From the NCBI GenBank assembly GCA_963752345.1, contig CAVVYA010000023.1:6209-70208 (forward strand): DNA of 64,000 nucleotides, written 5' to 3'. The notes beneath the pieces are model-generated. The model saw only the letters and a list, made by a program, of their open reading frames with translations. It was not told the origin of the DNA and ran no database searches. The stretch is from CAVVYA01 sp963752345 (GTDB lineage Bacteria; Pseudomonadota; Alphaproteobacteria; SMXQ01). A program made the translations under genes and the position numbers. Below, one piece after another: positions 39,510 to 49,392 of this stretch (the stretch's first letter is position 1; every line of letters begins with the position of its first letter).

Positions 39510-40320
39510 CTACCGCGCGGCGCGAGCGGACGCCCGGTGGCCTTGATGCGCCGCCTGGCGATAGTCCAATTGGTGGGAGAGGTTTTTTCCAGCCGCGACT
39601 ACCTTCGCGGCGATTGCGCCATGCAATTCCTGGGACGTGGCGCTGCCCTCGGGAATGGTGACGTGGACCGCGGCCACGACGCTGCCGTCCGTGTCGAACA
39701 CGGGCGCGGCGATGGCGGAAATGCCGCGCTCGAAGAAATTCTCGCTGATGGCATAGCCGCGAGCGCGGTCCTCGATCAAAATCTTTTTCAACTGCTCGAG
39801 CGAGGTCGGTGTTTGCGGCGAGTAACTTTCCAGCTTCCCCTTCGGGTACAGACTACGCAATTGTGCGTCATCCATGTACGCCAGGAACACGCGACCAAGA
39901 ACCGTGGCATGCGCCGGCAGACGCGTGCCGACCGTGACGCTGCCGACGAAGCTCGATGGTGCGCTCACTTTGAGCACGAACACGATATCGCGGCCGTCGC
40001 GAATCACCAGATGAGAGTTGAACCCGGTCTCGCCCCGCAGCTTTTCCAAAATCGGACGCGCGCGCTCGGTGATCTCGAGCGACGCCAGATATTCGAAACC
40101 GAGGGTCAGCACGGCGACGCCGAGACGGTAATCGCGGCCATCGCGCGAGCGTTCGAGAAAGCCGAGATATTCGAGAAGTCGTCATCAGCCGAAACACGGT
40201 CGAGCGCGGGATACCCAGCTCCTTGGCGATTTCCGCTGCGGTGATCTCGGTGCGGTCGCGGCTGAAGCAGCGGAGGATCTCGAGCCCCCTCTGCAGACCA
40301 GGCACCAGGTAACGTTCCAT
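39510..40320 (-). pseudogene. IclR-family transcriptional regulator, frameshifted
   Basis: About 269 residues. The N-terminal winged helix is readable (GLQRGLEILRCFSRDRTEIT, then AAEIAKELGIPRSTVFRLM). After one extra base near 40175 the effector domain follows in the next frame: LVIRDGRDIVFVLKV, RLPAHATVLGRVFLAYM and SIAAPVFDTDGSVVAAVHVT, which are IclR blocks. The ATG at 40318-40320 has GGAAG nine bases upstream. It is the only IclR gene in the window and carries a copy of the shared operator in front (site B), so I propose it controls the catabolic units. Effector is unknown. Confidence 0.83.
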
Positions 40321-40386
40321 ACTCTGAGCTTCCAACTTTCCGGTCATCGTCCCAACGTGTTGTCCGTTTGCGATCAGCAACTTATA

Positions 40387-40410
40387 GCATGTTGCTTTAT
40401 ATATGAAACC
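40387..40410 (-). promoter_or_regulatory. Catabolic operator-like element (site B), upstream of the IclR gene
   Basis: On the plus strand GCATGTTGCTTTATATATGA then AACC: half-site, spacer, TATATGAAAC. It starts 67 bases before the predicted IclR start, consistent with autoregulation. IclR proteins of the PobR/PcaU type bind composite direct and inverted repeats, which this layout resembles. Confidence 0.5.
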
Positions 40411-40588
40411 AGAAAGTCGCGGGCAGCAACCAGCGATCGCCGTCGCCGGCCTATGTCATCGCCTGGACGGAGATGAATGCCTGGAGGAGCAGCGGCAGAG
40501 CTGCGAATACCTGTTCACACCGACCAACGGGCCGTCGGCACTCACGCCGGCCGCCGGCCCACCGAGGTCCGAGGATTTACTTGCCGGG

Positions 40589-41635
40589 TTAGTTCTTTGT
40601 CATCCACTGTTCCGCGCCGTTGATCACATCCGGCGGTGCATTGACGATACTCTTTACCAGGTTTTCCAGCTGCGCCCCGCTCAATGGCGTCACGGTGACG
40701 CCGACCTTCTTGGCGTCCTCCAGGAATTCCCGATCGGTCATCGTGTCATCGAACGCCTTACGGAACGCTGCCATCCGGTCGGCCGGCACCTTGGGCGGCA
40801 TATAGAACGGCCGCGCCATGTTGTTGTCGGCGGCGACGAAGCTCAGGATCTTGCGCTCCTGCTCGTTTCGCGCCAGATCGACGATGAGCGGCACATCGGG
40901 CAGGTCGGGCTCCTTCTCGAGGCCGAACTGCACTAAGATGTTGAGCTTGCCTTCCTTGAGCCATTCGCTGCGCACGCGCTTCAGATCCGCCCAGGAATAG
41001 CTGGCGCGACCATCGACCTCGCCGCGCTCCATCGCCAGATCGATGAGCTGGGCGCCGGCGTACCCGAGCACCACCTTGAACTTGGTGCCGGCAACGGCGT
41101 TCAGGATCGCCGGATAGGTCGCCAGCGTGCCGCCGGCGCCCAGCGCGCCGACCACAATCTCCGTCTTTGTCGCGTCCTCGAGCGTTTTTACGCCCTTGGT
41201 ATGCCACACCACCGCGAGATTGTTCGACCGTGTCATATTGCCGATCCAACTGAAGTCTGCCGATTTGTAGTTGGTGTTCTCCATCTTCGCCGCCTCGAAC
41301 ATGGCGATGCCTTTGTTCGGCAGGGAAATTACAGAGCCGTCCTTCGGCGCGACGGCATACATGTAGTTGGCGGATTTGATGCTCGACGCGCCCGGCATGA
41401 ATTGCACGATAACGGGCGGATTTCCGGGAAGATGCCGCTGAATGTGTTTCGCCAACAAGCGGCCACCGACCGCATATTCGCCGCTCGCATCGGTGCCGAC
41501 GATCAACGTCGGGTTCTTGCTATTGTAGAACTGTTCAACCGACTGAGCAGTCGCGGCATCGCTGTACGCCAGCACGGCGATCATCGCGCTGACAATGACG
41601 GCACTCGAGCCGTTGAATGTAACGCAAACGCGCAT
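40589..41635 (-). CDS. TctC/Bug-type periplasmic substrate-binding protein with a variant glycine loop
   Basis: A 348-residue receptor. GGGAGGA lies four bases before the ATG. Signal peptide ends DAATAQ. The loop normally GxxxGGGYD reads GTDASGEYAVGGRLLAKH: the aspartate after the tyrosine is lost and glycine is reduced, which could change ligand recognition. Other family blocks (APKDGSVISL, GTKFKVVLGYAGAQLIDLAM) are normal. It follows the UbiD gene by 85 bases in the same unit. Confidence 0.88.
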   Translation of the reverse strand: MRVCVTFNGSSAVIVSAMIAVLAYSDAATAQSVEQFYNSKNPTLIVGTDASGEYAVGGRLLAKHIQRHLPGNPPVIVQFMPGASSIKSANYMYAVAPKDGSVISLPNKGIAMFEAAKMENTNYKSADFSWIGNMTRSNNLAVVWHTKGVKTLEDATKTEIVVGALGAGGTLATYPAILNAVAGTKFKVVLGYAGAQLIDLAMERGEVDGRASYSWADLKRVRSEWLKEGKLNILVQFGLEKEPDLPDVPLIVDLARNEQERKILSFVAADNNMARPFYMPPKVPADRMAAFRKAFDDTMTDREFLEDAKKVGVTVTPLSGAQLENLVKSIVNAPPDVINGAEQWMTKN

Positions 41636-41720
41636 CCTGTCCTCCCGTTCGATAATGGCGACGTCACTTCTGGGCTGCATGTTCTCCGGTCTGGGCGCAA
41701 AACGCGGCGCTTCGTCCTGC

Positions 41721-43190
41721 CTAGAGCGACAAGAACGGAAGCTCCTTCCCCCACTTGCGCTTGATTTCTTCGGCGTAGTTCGGATCCACGATGTTCACCT
41801 TCGGGAACTGATCTTTCGTGTGATACGGCCGCACTGCATAGATCACGATGCGGCTGTTGGTGATGTCGCCGGATTCGCGCTTTTCGGCCGACAACAACGG
41901 GTCGATATAGCCGGTCCAGCAGCCGTCAAAGATGTCGGTCTGGGTCTTCGGATCCCAGCGGGTCGAGACGGCCCACATCACCTCGGCCGGATTGGTGATG
42001 TCGATGTCGTCATCGACGATGATGACGATGCGGCCGAGATAGGCATTCGATCCGGCACCGACCGCGACCAGGCCCGCCATCTTGGCGTGGCCCGGATGCA
42101 ACTGCTGCAGCGAGATCACATGGATGAAGCGGGCGCCCCCGCCCGGCAGTTTGTAGACGCCCTTCACACCGGCGATGCCGGCCGCCTCCAGCTCATCCCA
42201 CAAAGCTGCGGCGCGGAACAGGGCGGAACCTGCCGTCCCGAAATAAGTCGCCGGATAGGTTGGCTTCACCGGCGGCGCGCCGACGATGATCGGATTGTTG
42301 CGGTGATAGACCGCCTCCACCTTCAATGCTGGTTCCGGACGATGACCCGAGGCGTAATAGCCCGGCCATTCGCCGAACGGGCCTTCGGGAATTGCGAATT
42401 CCTCCGGCGGCGGCATGGTGCCTTCGAACACCAGTTCAGCGTCGGCAGGAAATGGAATGCCGGTAATCGGCCCCTGGATCAGCGAGATCGGCTTGCCGAT
42501 CGTCCCACCGGCAACGGCGAATTCCGACACGCCAGGGCCCGGCGTCGCGGCTGCGGCAGCACCCAGCACCGGCGCCTGGCCGACGCTGATCACCATCGGG
42601 CAGGCCTTGCCCTTTTCCCACCATTTGCGGCGAATGACGTCGCCATGTTTGCCGGGCTCTATGAACACCGCCATGGTCTTCTTGTCATGCACCATGACGC
42701 GGTAGGTACCGACATTGACCCAGTCGCTGTCAGGATCCTTGGTGATCACCAGACATTCGGTGCCGATGTAACGGCCGCCGTCATCCTTGTGCCATTTAGG
42801 CGCCGGGAACGACAGGACGTCCACCGCATCGCCGGTCTGGCTGTTTTCCATCACCGGGCCGGTATTGACGAACACTGGCGGAAGCGGTTCGGCGCTCTTG
42901 CGCCGGTGCTTGCGATAGCTCTGCACCACTTCGAGGCCGACGCCGTTCGACAGAATCTTCGACGAGCGGATGTTCACCGCCACGCGATGGCCGGGGGGAA
43001 AGCCTTTGATATTCTGGAAGACGAGGACCTGGGGATCCTGCTGCTTGAGGCTGAGCTCGTACAGCGCACCGATCTCGTGATCCACGTCGGCACCGTTGAT
43101 CACATGGAGATTGCCGAGTTGCTCGGAATACTCCAGGCATTTGCGCAGGTCCGCGAGAGCTTCGCCACGCCGGCTGTCTTCATTGCTCAC
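41721..43190 (-). CDS. UbiD-family decarboxylase
   Basis: Prenylated-FMN-dependent (de)carboxylase, 489 residues. I place the start at the GTG at 43188-43190 because AAGGGGAGA is well spaced from it; the ATG at 43211 would precede that site. Typical blocks are VINGADVDHEIGALYELSL, DSDWVNVGTYR (Mn/K and arginine, Arg164), VFEGTM and PEGPFGEWPGYY, where Glu269 and Glu274 match the conserved acidic residues of the ERE-like triad. Substrate likely an aromatic or alpha,beta-unsaturated acid of the pathway. No UbiX-type flavin prenyltransferase was found in the window. Its promoter contains site C. Confidence 0.9.
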   Translation of the reverse strand: MSNEDSRRGEALADLRKCLEYSEQLGNLHVINGADVDHEIGALYELSLKQQDPQVLVFQNIKGFPPGHRVAVNIRSSKILSNGVGLEVVQSYRKHRRKSAEPLPPVFVNTGPVMENSQTGDAVDVLSFPAPKWHKDDGGRYIGTECLVITKDPDSDWVNVGTYRVMVHDKKTMAVFIEPGKHGDVIRRKWWEKGKACPMVISVGQAPVLGAAAAATPGPGVSEFAVAGGTIGKPISLIQGPITGIPFPADAELVFEGTMPPPEEFAIPEGPFGEWPGYYASGHRPEPALKVEAVYHRNNPIIVGAPPVKPTYPATYFGTAGSALFRAAALWDELEAAGIAGVKGVYKLPGGGARFIHVISLQQLHPGHAKMAGLVAVGAGSNAYLGRIVIIVDDDIDITNPAEVMWAVSTRWDPKTQTDIFDGCWTGYIDPLLSAEKRESGDITNSRIVIYAVRPYHTKDQFPKVNIVDPNYAEEIKRKWGKELPFLSL

Positions 43191-43284
43191 GTAATATCTC
43201 CCCTTCAGCATGGATTTCGGTCGGACCGAGACCGGGCGCCTCCGCTCCTCGTTGACGCAAAGAGACTGGGCGCATGTTTATTAG

Positions 43285-43314
43285 TAAAACTACGTTCTAC
43301 TTTTAAACAGCGTA
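43285..43314 (-). promoter_or_regulatory. Catabolic operator-like element (site C), upstream of UbiD
   Basis: AAAACTACGTTCTACTTTTA followed by AACAGCG: direct repeats AAACTACG and AAACAGCG separated by ten bases, the clearest example of the shared pattern. It lies about 95-125 bases before the UbiD start. Confidence 0.55.
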
Positions 43315-43363
43315 TCTCCGTGCCGCGGGGCCGTCAACGGCAACCCGCAGCGTGCGCTTCGAA

Positions 43364-44242
43364 TCAGTTTTTCTTGGGCTGAGCAGACGACTGATTGCCG
43401 AGCGCCAGAATATCCATGGCACCGCGGCCGTCTCGCACGGCGGCGCGTAAATCGGCGCGCATCAGTTCGTAGAGACGCAGCAGATGTGGGTCGAGGTCCG
43501 CCGGCAGCTCCAGACAGTCGAGATCCTTGAGGCAGCGCTGAATCGAGAAGCCTGCCTGAAAATCGCTGCCGATGACCGTCGGCAATCGATCGTTGATCAG
43601 TGGATGCGCCGGGGCGCCTTTCGTCAACAGGCTCATGACAGCGTCTTCGGGAAGCCCGAGTTGCCGCCCCAGACCGAGACCTTGCGCAAAGGCGAAGTTG
43701 TAGGCGAGATAGACATACTGATTGATCGCCTTCAGCAGGCTGGCCGAGCCGCTCTCGCCCGCGTAGTGGACATCGCGCCCGATCTGCTGAAGCAGCGGGT
43801 GCACGGTATCGAACGCCGTACGCGCGCCGCTCACCACGACGACAAGATCGCCGGTCTCGGCGCCGCGCTCCCCGCCGCTCACCGGCGCGTCGAGATAAAA
43901 GCCGCCAGCGGCGCTAGTTTTGTCCGCCCAGGACTTGGCGGTGCTCGGCGGCATGGTGGTCAGGTCCAAGACGACCGCGCCCTTGCGGATGCCCCCCGCG
44001 AGCCAGCGATCGAGCACATTCGCGACAACCGCCGGCGTCGGCAGGCAGAGAACCGCCTGCGCGTGATCGAGTCGAGCCATATCGTCGCTGCTGACGGCCA
44101 CCGCGCCGAGGGCCACAAGGGTCTCCATGGCCGCGGCGTTTTCATCGTAGACGTGGATGTTCAGCTCTGCCGCAAGCAGCCGCTTGACGATGCGCTCACC
44201 CATCTTTCCGACGCCGACGAACAGAACCGGTTCGCGCTGCAC
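43364..44242 (-). CDS. NAD(P)-dependent beta-hydroxyacid dehydrogenase-family protein
   Basis: A 292-residue protein of the 3-hydroxyisobutyrate/6-phosphogluconate dehydrogenase superfamily. N-terminal nucleotide motif FVGVGKMGERIVKRLL, then LDLTTMPPSTAKSWADK, the DAPVSGGERGAETGDL signature and a catalytic lysine in LLKAINQYVYLA. GTG start. Likely oxidises or reduces a hydroxyacid intermediate. Last gene of the Rieske/Cdc48 operon, starting 15 bases after the Rieske gene. Confidence 0.86.
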   Translation of the reverse strand: MQREPVLFVGVGKMGERIVKRLLAAELNIHVYDENAAAMETLVALGAVAVSSDDMARLDHAQAVLCLPTPAVVANVLDRWLAGGIRKGAVVLDLTTMPPSTAKSWADKTSAAGGFYLDAPVSGGERGAETGDLVVVVSGARTAFDTVHPLLQQIGRDVHYAGESGSASLLKAINQYVYLAYNFAFAQGLGLGRQLGLPEDAVMSLLTKGAPAHPLINDRLPTVIGSDFQAGFSIQRCLKDLDCLELPADLDPHLLRLYELMRADLRAAVRDGRGAMDILALGNQSSAQPKKN

Positions 44243-44257
44243 GACCGAGAATCCTGT

Positions 44258-45317
44258 TCAGGTCGCCGCTGTCTGCAATCCGACGGGCGGCCGCTGCGCG
44301 TGGCGTTCGTTGATGCGCCGGGCCTGCTTCTCCGCCTCCTGCGCATAGAGCCGCCGGATGCGCGCCACGCCCACGTCGGTCTGGATCAGCGATTCGCGCA
44401 GGTCGGTGTCGAGGCAGATACCCTCGAGCATGGCGCGGTCCTGTTCGACCACATGGCGGTGCCGCTCTTCGAGTCGGTTCTTATAGAGGAACCGCCACAT
44501 GTTGCGGCGCCAGCCCTGCGATTCCTGATAGCGCATGAACCACACCAGCGTGTGGTTCTCGTCAATCGGAGTTCTGGTGACTGATGATGGTGAAGAAGTT
44601 TCCGCCCGCCGCCTTCGGATAGGGAATGCTGGTGAACACCCAGTAATTGTTGCCTTCCTTGTGGATCACTTCCGTGCGGTCGATGTTCACGCCGCGCTGG
44701 TTGTCGCGTTCGATGAAGAAGCCGGTTGGCGTATCGTTGATCTTGATGACGCTCTGTTTCACGCCGTAGGCCAAGGTAAAGGATTCCGCGTGGAGATAGA
44801 TGGCGTGCATCGGATCGAGCCGGTTGTCCAACGACATCCGATAGTTGCACTGCCATTCCTCGGCATAGATGAAGCCCGACCATTTGTTGGAGATGAGCTG
44901 CTGCGGCAGTTCGAGCTCCGGCACGTAATCGTCGAGACCGTCGGAGAAATAGACGAAGATCGCATCGGCCGCCTCGCGCACCGGATAGCCGGTGATCATC
45001 TTGCGTCCGACCAGCGGACAGTCATGAACCGGCGGGACTGCGGTCACCGTCCCGGTGCCATCCACAGTCAACCCGTGATAGGCGCAGGACAGGCCCTCGG
45101 GCACGACACGCCCCATGGAAAGCGGCGCGCGGCGATGCGGGCAGACATCTTCCACGCAATGGACCGCACCATCGGCGGCGCGCCACAAGGCGAGCTTGCG
45201 ATTGAGGCGTTTCAGCCCGATCGGTTTGCTGCCGACCTCGCTGGCGCGGCACACCAGATACCACTGATTGAGAAGGCCGGTCTTCAGGATGTCTTCGGCA
45301 GTCACTTGAGAAGTCAT
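44258..45317 (-). pseudogene. Rieske non-heme iron oxygenase, frameshifted
   Basis: Terminal oxygenase alpha subunit of about 352 residues. Rieske [2Fe-2S] ligands: C59, H61, C78 and H81 (CPHR and CAYHG). Mononuclear iron ligands: D168, H171 and H176 in LDPMHAIYLHAES. Near 44568 one extra base shifts the frame, after ISHQNSD; the C terminus in the next frame includes HTLVWFMRYQESQG. GGAG precedes the ATG at 45315-45317. No reductase or ferredoxin gene was seen in the window, so electrons must come from elsewhere. Closest in style to the phthalate/vanillate-type single-component group. Confidence 0.86.
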
Positions 45318-45382
45318 GGGGCGCTCCAGCAGAACCTGATCAAAAACGCACAGCCTATTTGCCGAGTTGCGCAAATTCGGCT

Positions 45383-45559
45383 TCAAGACTTCTCCGCAGT
45401 CCACATTTGATCGTTCAGGGGCTTGACGCCGAGAGAATTCAGGCCGGATGCCAGGCCTTCGAGATTGTCGACGCCACGGCCGAGCAATTCCTCGACTCCA
45501 TCCCCAAGCTTGTTTTCGTAGGCCAAATGGCCGTTTTCAGACGCACTCGTTCCGCTCAT
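45383..45559 (-). CDS. 58-residue protein of unknown function in the Rieske operon
   Basis: A short gene starting MSGTSASENGHLAYENKLGD and ending SLGVKPLNDQMWTAEKS. GGAGAAA lies four bases before the ATG, and the gene sits in the gap between the TctC gene (45617) and the Rieske gene (45317), about 60 bases from each. The composition (acidic, many glycines and leucines, VEELLGRGVDNLEGLASGL) looks like a coding sequence, not a chance frame. I recognise no family. It might be a small subunit or accessory for the adjacent oxygenase. Confidence 0.62.
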   Translation of the reverse strand: MSGTSASENGHLAYENKLGDGVEELLGRGVDNLEGLASGLNSLGVKPLNDQMWTAEKS

Positions 45560-45616
45560 CGTGTTTCTCCGTAGTCACAGGCGTCGCCCGGTCGTGACGC
45601 ACACTCCGTCATTCGC

Positions 45617-46672
45617 CTAATTCCGTCCCATCATGCCCATCGCCTTGCGAATGATCGGCTGCGGCGTGCGGTAGAATTCGGCAAACTGCTCGGCGACTTT
45701 CTGTCCGTCCTGCGGTTGAATTTGCATCTGCGCCTTGGCCGCGTGGGCCAGCAGGGCAGGATCGTTCATCGCGTCCATAAATGCCTTGCGCAATGCCGCA
45801 GCGATATCGCCCGGCACATCGGGTGGCGCCATGATCGGACGAGTGAGTTCGATCTGCCCAAAGATCAGGCGGGCGATGGCGCGTTCTTCGTCGCTCTTCA
45901 GCCGGTCATAGATATTGATCGCATCGCCGAAGAACGGCTCGTTCTCGTTACCGAACTGGACGAGGATCTTAAGGTTTCCCGCCTTAATGTCGTCGCCGAA
46001 GGCGGCCTTGGCCGACGACACGAACAAGCCGCAGGCGGCGTTGACCTCGCCACGGCGCATGGCGAGATTGATGTCGCCGGCGCCCTGGTAGCCATTGATG
46101 ATCTTGACCTTGGCACCGAGCAGCTCTTTCAGCACCATCGGCTGCTGGAAGAGATAGCTCGCGGTGCCGCCGGTCGCTCCGAACGTGACCTCGCGCTTGA
46201 ACAGATCGTCGAAATGCGTGATTCCCGATGTGTGCCAGGCGGCGCATCCCGCCTTGTCGACATCCATGTTGCCAAGCCAGGTGAACTTCATGGTGTCGAA
46301 CTGCGCGGCCTTGTTGCCGAACAACGGTTCCAGCGCGGCCGCTGGCGTCGTGATGCCGATATAGGAGCCGTCTTTCGGCAGGACGTTATAAAGCTCATTC
46401 AGAACTTTGACGCCGGCGGCCCCGGGCGCGTTGCGCGGCACGACCGTCGGGTTTCCCGGCACATGCTTGCCGAGATGGAGAGCGAGCAGGCGACCATAGG
46501 TGTCGTAACCGCCGCCCGGGCCAGTGCCGATCAGGAGGTTCAGGGATTTTCCGCGATAGAAATCCTGAACGGTATCCGCTTGTGCCCCAGTCGCCACCAT
46601 GCCGGCGAGCGTGGCAGCCAAGAAGGCCGGATGGAACCGGCGCCGGGTGTTTCTCTCCAAACTTTTTTTCAT
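45617..46672 (-). CDS. TctC/Bug-type periplasmic substrate-binding protein
   Basis: A 351-residue receptor. Start at the ATG at 46670-46672 with GAGGT upstream. A basic N-terminal stretch (KKSLERNTRRRFH) precedes a signal peptide ending GAQAD. Glycine loop GTGPGGGYDTYGRLL, LPKDGSYIGITTPAAALEPL and GAKVKIINGYQGAGDINLAMRRGEVN. It is 11 bases after a cupin gene, so translation may be coupled. Part of the Cdc48/Rieske unit. Confidence 0.9.
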   Translation of the reverse strand: MKKSLERNTRRRFHPAFLAATLAGMVATGAQADTVQDFYRGKSLNLLIGTGPGGGYDTYGRLLALHLGKHVPGNPTVVPRNAPGAAGVKVLNELYNVLPKDGSYIGITTPAAALEPLFGNKAAQFDTMKFTWLGNMDVDKAGCAAWHTSGITHFDDLFKREVTFGATGGTASYLFQQPMVLKELLGAKVKIINGYQGAGDINLAMRRGEVNAACGLFVSSAKAAFGDDIKAGNLKILVQFGNENEPFFGDAINIYDRLKSDEERAIARLIFGQIELTRPIMAPPDVPGDIAAALRKAFMDAMNDPALLAHAAKAQMQIQPQDGQKVAEQFAEFYRTPQPIIRKAMGMMGRN

Positions 46673-46682
46673 CGTAGGTACC

Positions 46683-47195
46683 TCATCCTTTGAATTCCGG
46701 TGATACCTCGGTCTGTTGCAAGTCAGATGCCAAGTGCTCGATGATGGGGATGTTGATGAAGGCGACCCACTTGGACGGTTTGTCCGGGTCCAGGTTGAAG
46801 TGCACGTGCTCGACACCCTCGGGCTTCATCGGAAGCAGAACAAGATCGCCCTTCTCCCAGTCGACCCGCTCGTCATCGACGAGCGAATAGCCCTTGCCCT
46901 CCAACACATAGATCACCAGGCCGCCCTGATGGCGGTGCTTGCCGGAGCGCGTGCGAATCTCGTGTGTAAACACGCGCCAAGTCTGCAAGGGCGTGTCCTT
47001 GTGCGACAGCGGATCGAGATAATATTGCAGGCGACCCTGGCGCGTCAGCGCGACCTCGCGGTCGCTCGATTTCACGACCACCGGGCCGGTAAGATTGCGC
47101 GCGGCAAGCTCTTTGCGATAGGCCAGGACCTTCTCGTAATTGTTATTCTGGATCGGCGGACGTTCCCGCTCTCTTGTACGCTCGGTCTCAGCCAT
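46683..47195 (-). CDS. Cupin-domain protein with metal ligands
   Basis: A 170-residue single-domain cupin. The core reads RSGKHRHQGGLVIYVLEGKG, with the HxH of motif 1 and the following glutamate, and EGVEHVHFN with the later histidine, so a metal centre is likely. Its ATG follows the Cdc48 stop with no gap. The protein is a paralogue of the cupin at 49.4-49.9 kb, from which it differs by keeping the histidines. Possible roles are ring-cleavage dioxygenase or lyase; unproven. Confidence 0.82.
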   Translation of the reverse strand: MAETERTRERERPPIQNNNYEKVLAYRKELAARNLTGPVVVKSSDREVALTRQGRLQYYLDPLSHKDTPLQTWRVFTHEIRTRSGKHRHQGGLVIYVLEGKGYSLVDDERVDWEKGDLVLLPMKPEGVEHVHFNLDPDKPSKWVAFINIPIIEHLASDLQQTEVSPEFKG

Positions 47196-49384
47196 TCACT
47201 TTGCTCCTTCCTGGTAAGCACGCTGCTCGGCTTCGAGTGCCTCCAACATATGGCTCAGTTGCGGCGCGGCGGCGCGCGTGAAATTGACGCTGCGAATGGC
47301 GGCTCGCTTTGCCTCGTCGCACAGATGCCGCAGCCTGGCGCCCGAAAAGCCATCGGTCGCACGGGCGATATGCTCGACGATATCCCCGAGTTCGGCCGAA
47401 GCCTCGCCCCACAGGCCGGAAAGATTGATGGCGAGAATTCTCGCGCCGGGCGGCCTCGTCCGGCATCGGCACATGGATATGCATGCCGAAGCGGCCCGGG
47501 CGCAGGACCGAGGGATCGATCAAATCGATGCGGTTAGTGGCGCCGAGCACGACGATGCCGGACAACTGCTCCATGCCGTCCATCTCGGCAAGCAGTTGGC
47601 TGACCACGCGATCGGTGGTCATCGACCCGCTATGCTCGCCACGCCGCGGCGCAATGGCGTCGAGCTGATCGAAGAACACCACGGTGGGCGCAACCTGGCG
47701 CGCGATGCGGAAAATATGTCGCACGCCCTCTTCCGACTCGCCCAGCCACTTGGTGAACAGCTCGGGCCCATCGACCGCGATGAAATTGACACCGCATTCC
47801 TTGGCGATGGCCTTGGCGAGCAGCGTCTTGCCGGTGCCGGAGGGCCCGTGCAGCAGAGCGCCGATATGCTGCGCCAGACCTGTCTTGCGCAGTAGCTGCG
47901 GATTGCGCAGCGGATGCTCGACGGCCTCCTGCAGACGACGCTTCACGGTGTCCAGTCCGCCGATGTCCTTCCAACTGACGTCCGGCACGCTGATCAGGGT
48001 TTCGCGCAAGGCCGAAGGGCGCACCTGGGCCAACGCGCTTTCGAAATCCTCCTGCTCGACCAGCAAGGATTGCAGCGGAACTTTGAAGGCCGCCCGATGG
48101 TCGCTCAGACTCGCGGTGCTGCGCCGTAGCGCGCTTAATCCCGCGTCTCGGCAAAGCTCCATCAGATCGGCGCCGACGAAGCCATGGGTTCTCTTGGCCA
48201 CCTCATCGAGAAATTTCTGCGCGCCGTCCGACAAGGGCATCTCGCGGGCATGAATTTCGAGAATTTCCCGGCGGCCGGCTTCATCCGGCGGACCGACGAA
48301 GATTTCGCGGTCGAAACGACCCGGGCGGCGGAATGCGGGGTCGACGGAATCGACCCGGTTCGTGGTGCCGATGACGATCACGGAATTCGACGCGCTTCAA
48401 GCCGTCCATCAAGGATAGCAGTTGCGTCACGGACCGGATGTCGGCATGGGCGCCGGTCTCGCCGCGCTTGGGCGCCATGGCATCCAATTCGTCGATGAAG
48501 ATGATCGACGGCGCATGATGGCCAGCCTCGCTGAAGATGCGACGCAGGTTGGCTTCCGTTTCGCCGGTGTAAGTGCCGATGATGTCGGGGCCGTTAATAT
48601 AATAGAAATGCGCCTCGACCTCGTTGGCGATGGCGCGCGCGAGGTGGGTCTTACCGGCACCCGGCGGCCCATACAGGATGATGCCGCGCGGCGGGTTGAT
48701 GCCAAGATGGCGATAGACTTGGGGAAACTTCAGCGGCAGCTGGATCAATTCGCGAACCAGCTTGATCTGGCGCCCCATGCCGCCGACATCCTCGAACGTC
48801 ACCTCGAAGGCGCCGTCGGGCACGTGGGAGTTGCCGTGATGGAGGACGATCTCGGTGTCCTCGGTGACATAACCGGAGCCGTCCGCGACCTGATGGATTT
48901 CGTAGGTCGTGCCGGCCTGCGAATTGGCAAACGGTATGTAGAGCACGGCGCCGCGGCTCGCCGGCGTGCGGCTTTCGACCAAGGCGCGCTTGAGGTGCGG
49001 CAACAGATCATGGGCGGTCGAAACATCGACTGCAGGAAGCAATTCCACCTTCTTCGCCGGCGCGAGCGCTGCCGGCTCCACTTCCAATGTCTCGTTGAGA
49101 TGGGCCTTGAGCGTCTGCCGGGCAAAGCGATCAATGCGGATCACGCCGGTGCCCCTGTCCGACTCGCGCGGCGCGCTGAGGCGCGCGAGCATGCTGCGTC
49201 CCCGCTCGGTCGCCAGCCGCACCACGTCGTCCGCCACGACGTTCATTGCCTCCATCAAGTCGCCGTCAAGGGTGGCGAGCAGACGGCTGCTGGTCGCGAA
49301 CTCGCTCGCCAGATGGTCGACCGTCGCATGGCAATGCGCTTTCGCACCATGGGCATGAACGGGCTTCGGAAACTGGGTAGCCAT
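47196..49384 (-). pseudogene. Cdc48-like double AAA ATPase, frameshifted twice
   Basis: About 729 residues: a Cdc48-type N domain (around residues 75-195), then two AAA modules. D1 has Walker A GPPGAGKT (residues 239-246) and Walker B FIDELDAM (Asp298-Glu299). After an extra base near 48390 the frame continues; D2 has Walker A GPSGTGKT but its Walker B reads VVFFDQLDAI, so the catalytic glutamate is glutamine. An arginine-finger block VLRPGRFGMHIHV follows; another break near 47445 precedes the C-terminal helix bundle. In Cdc48/p97 a Glu-to-Gln change there slows ATP hydrolysis. In this operon it may remodel or load the Rieske/cupin proteins. Confidence 0.85.
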
Positions 49385-49392
49385 GGTGTACG

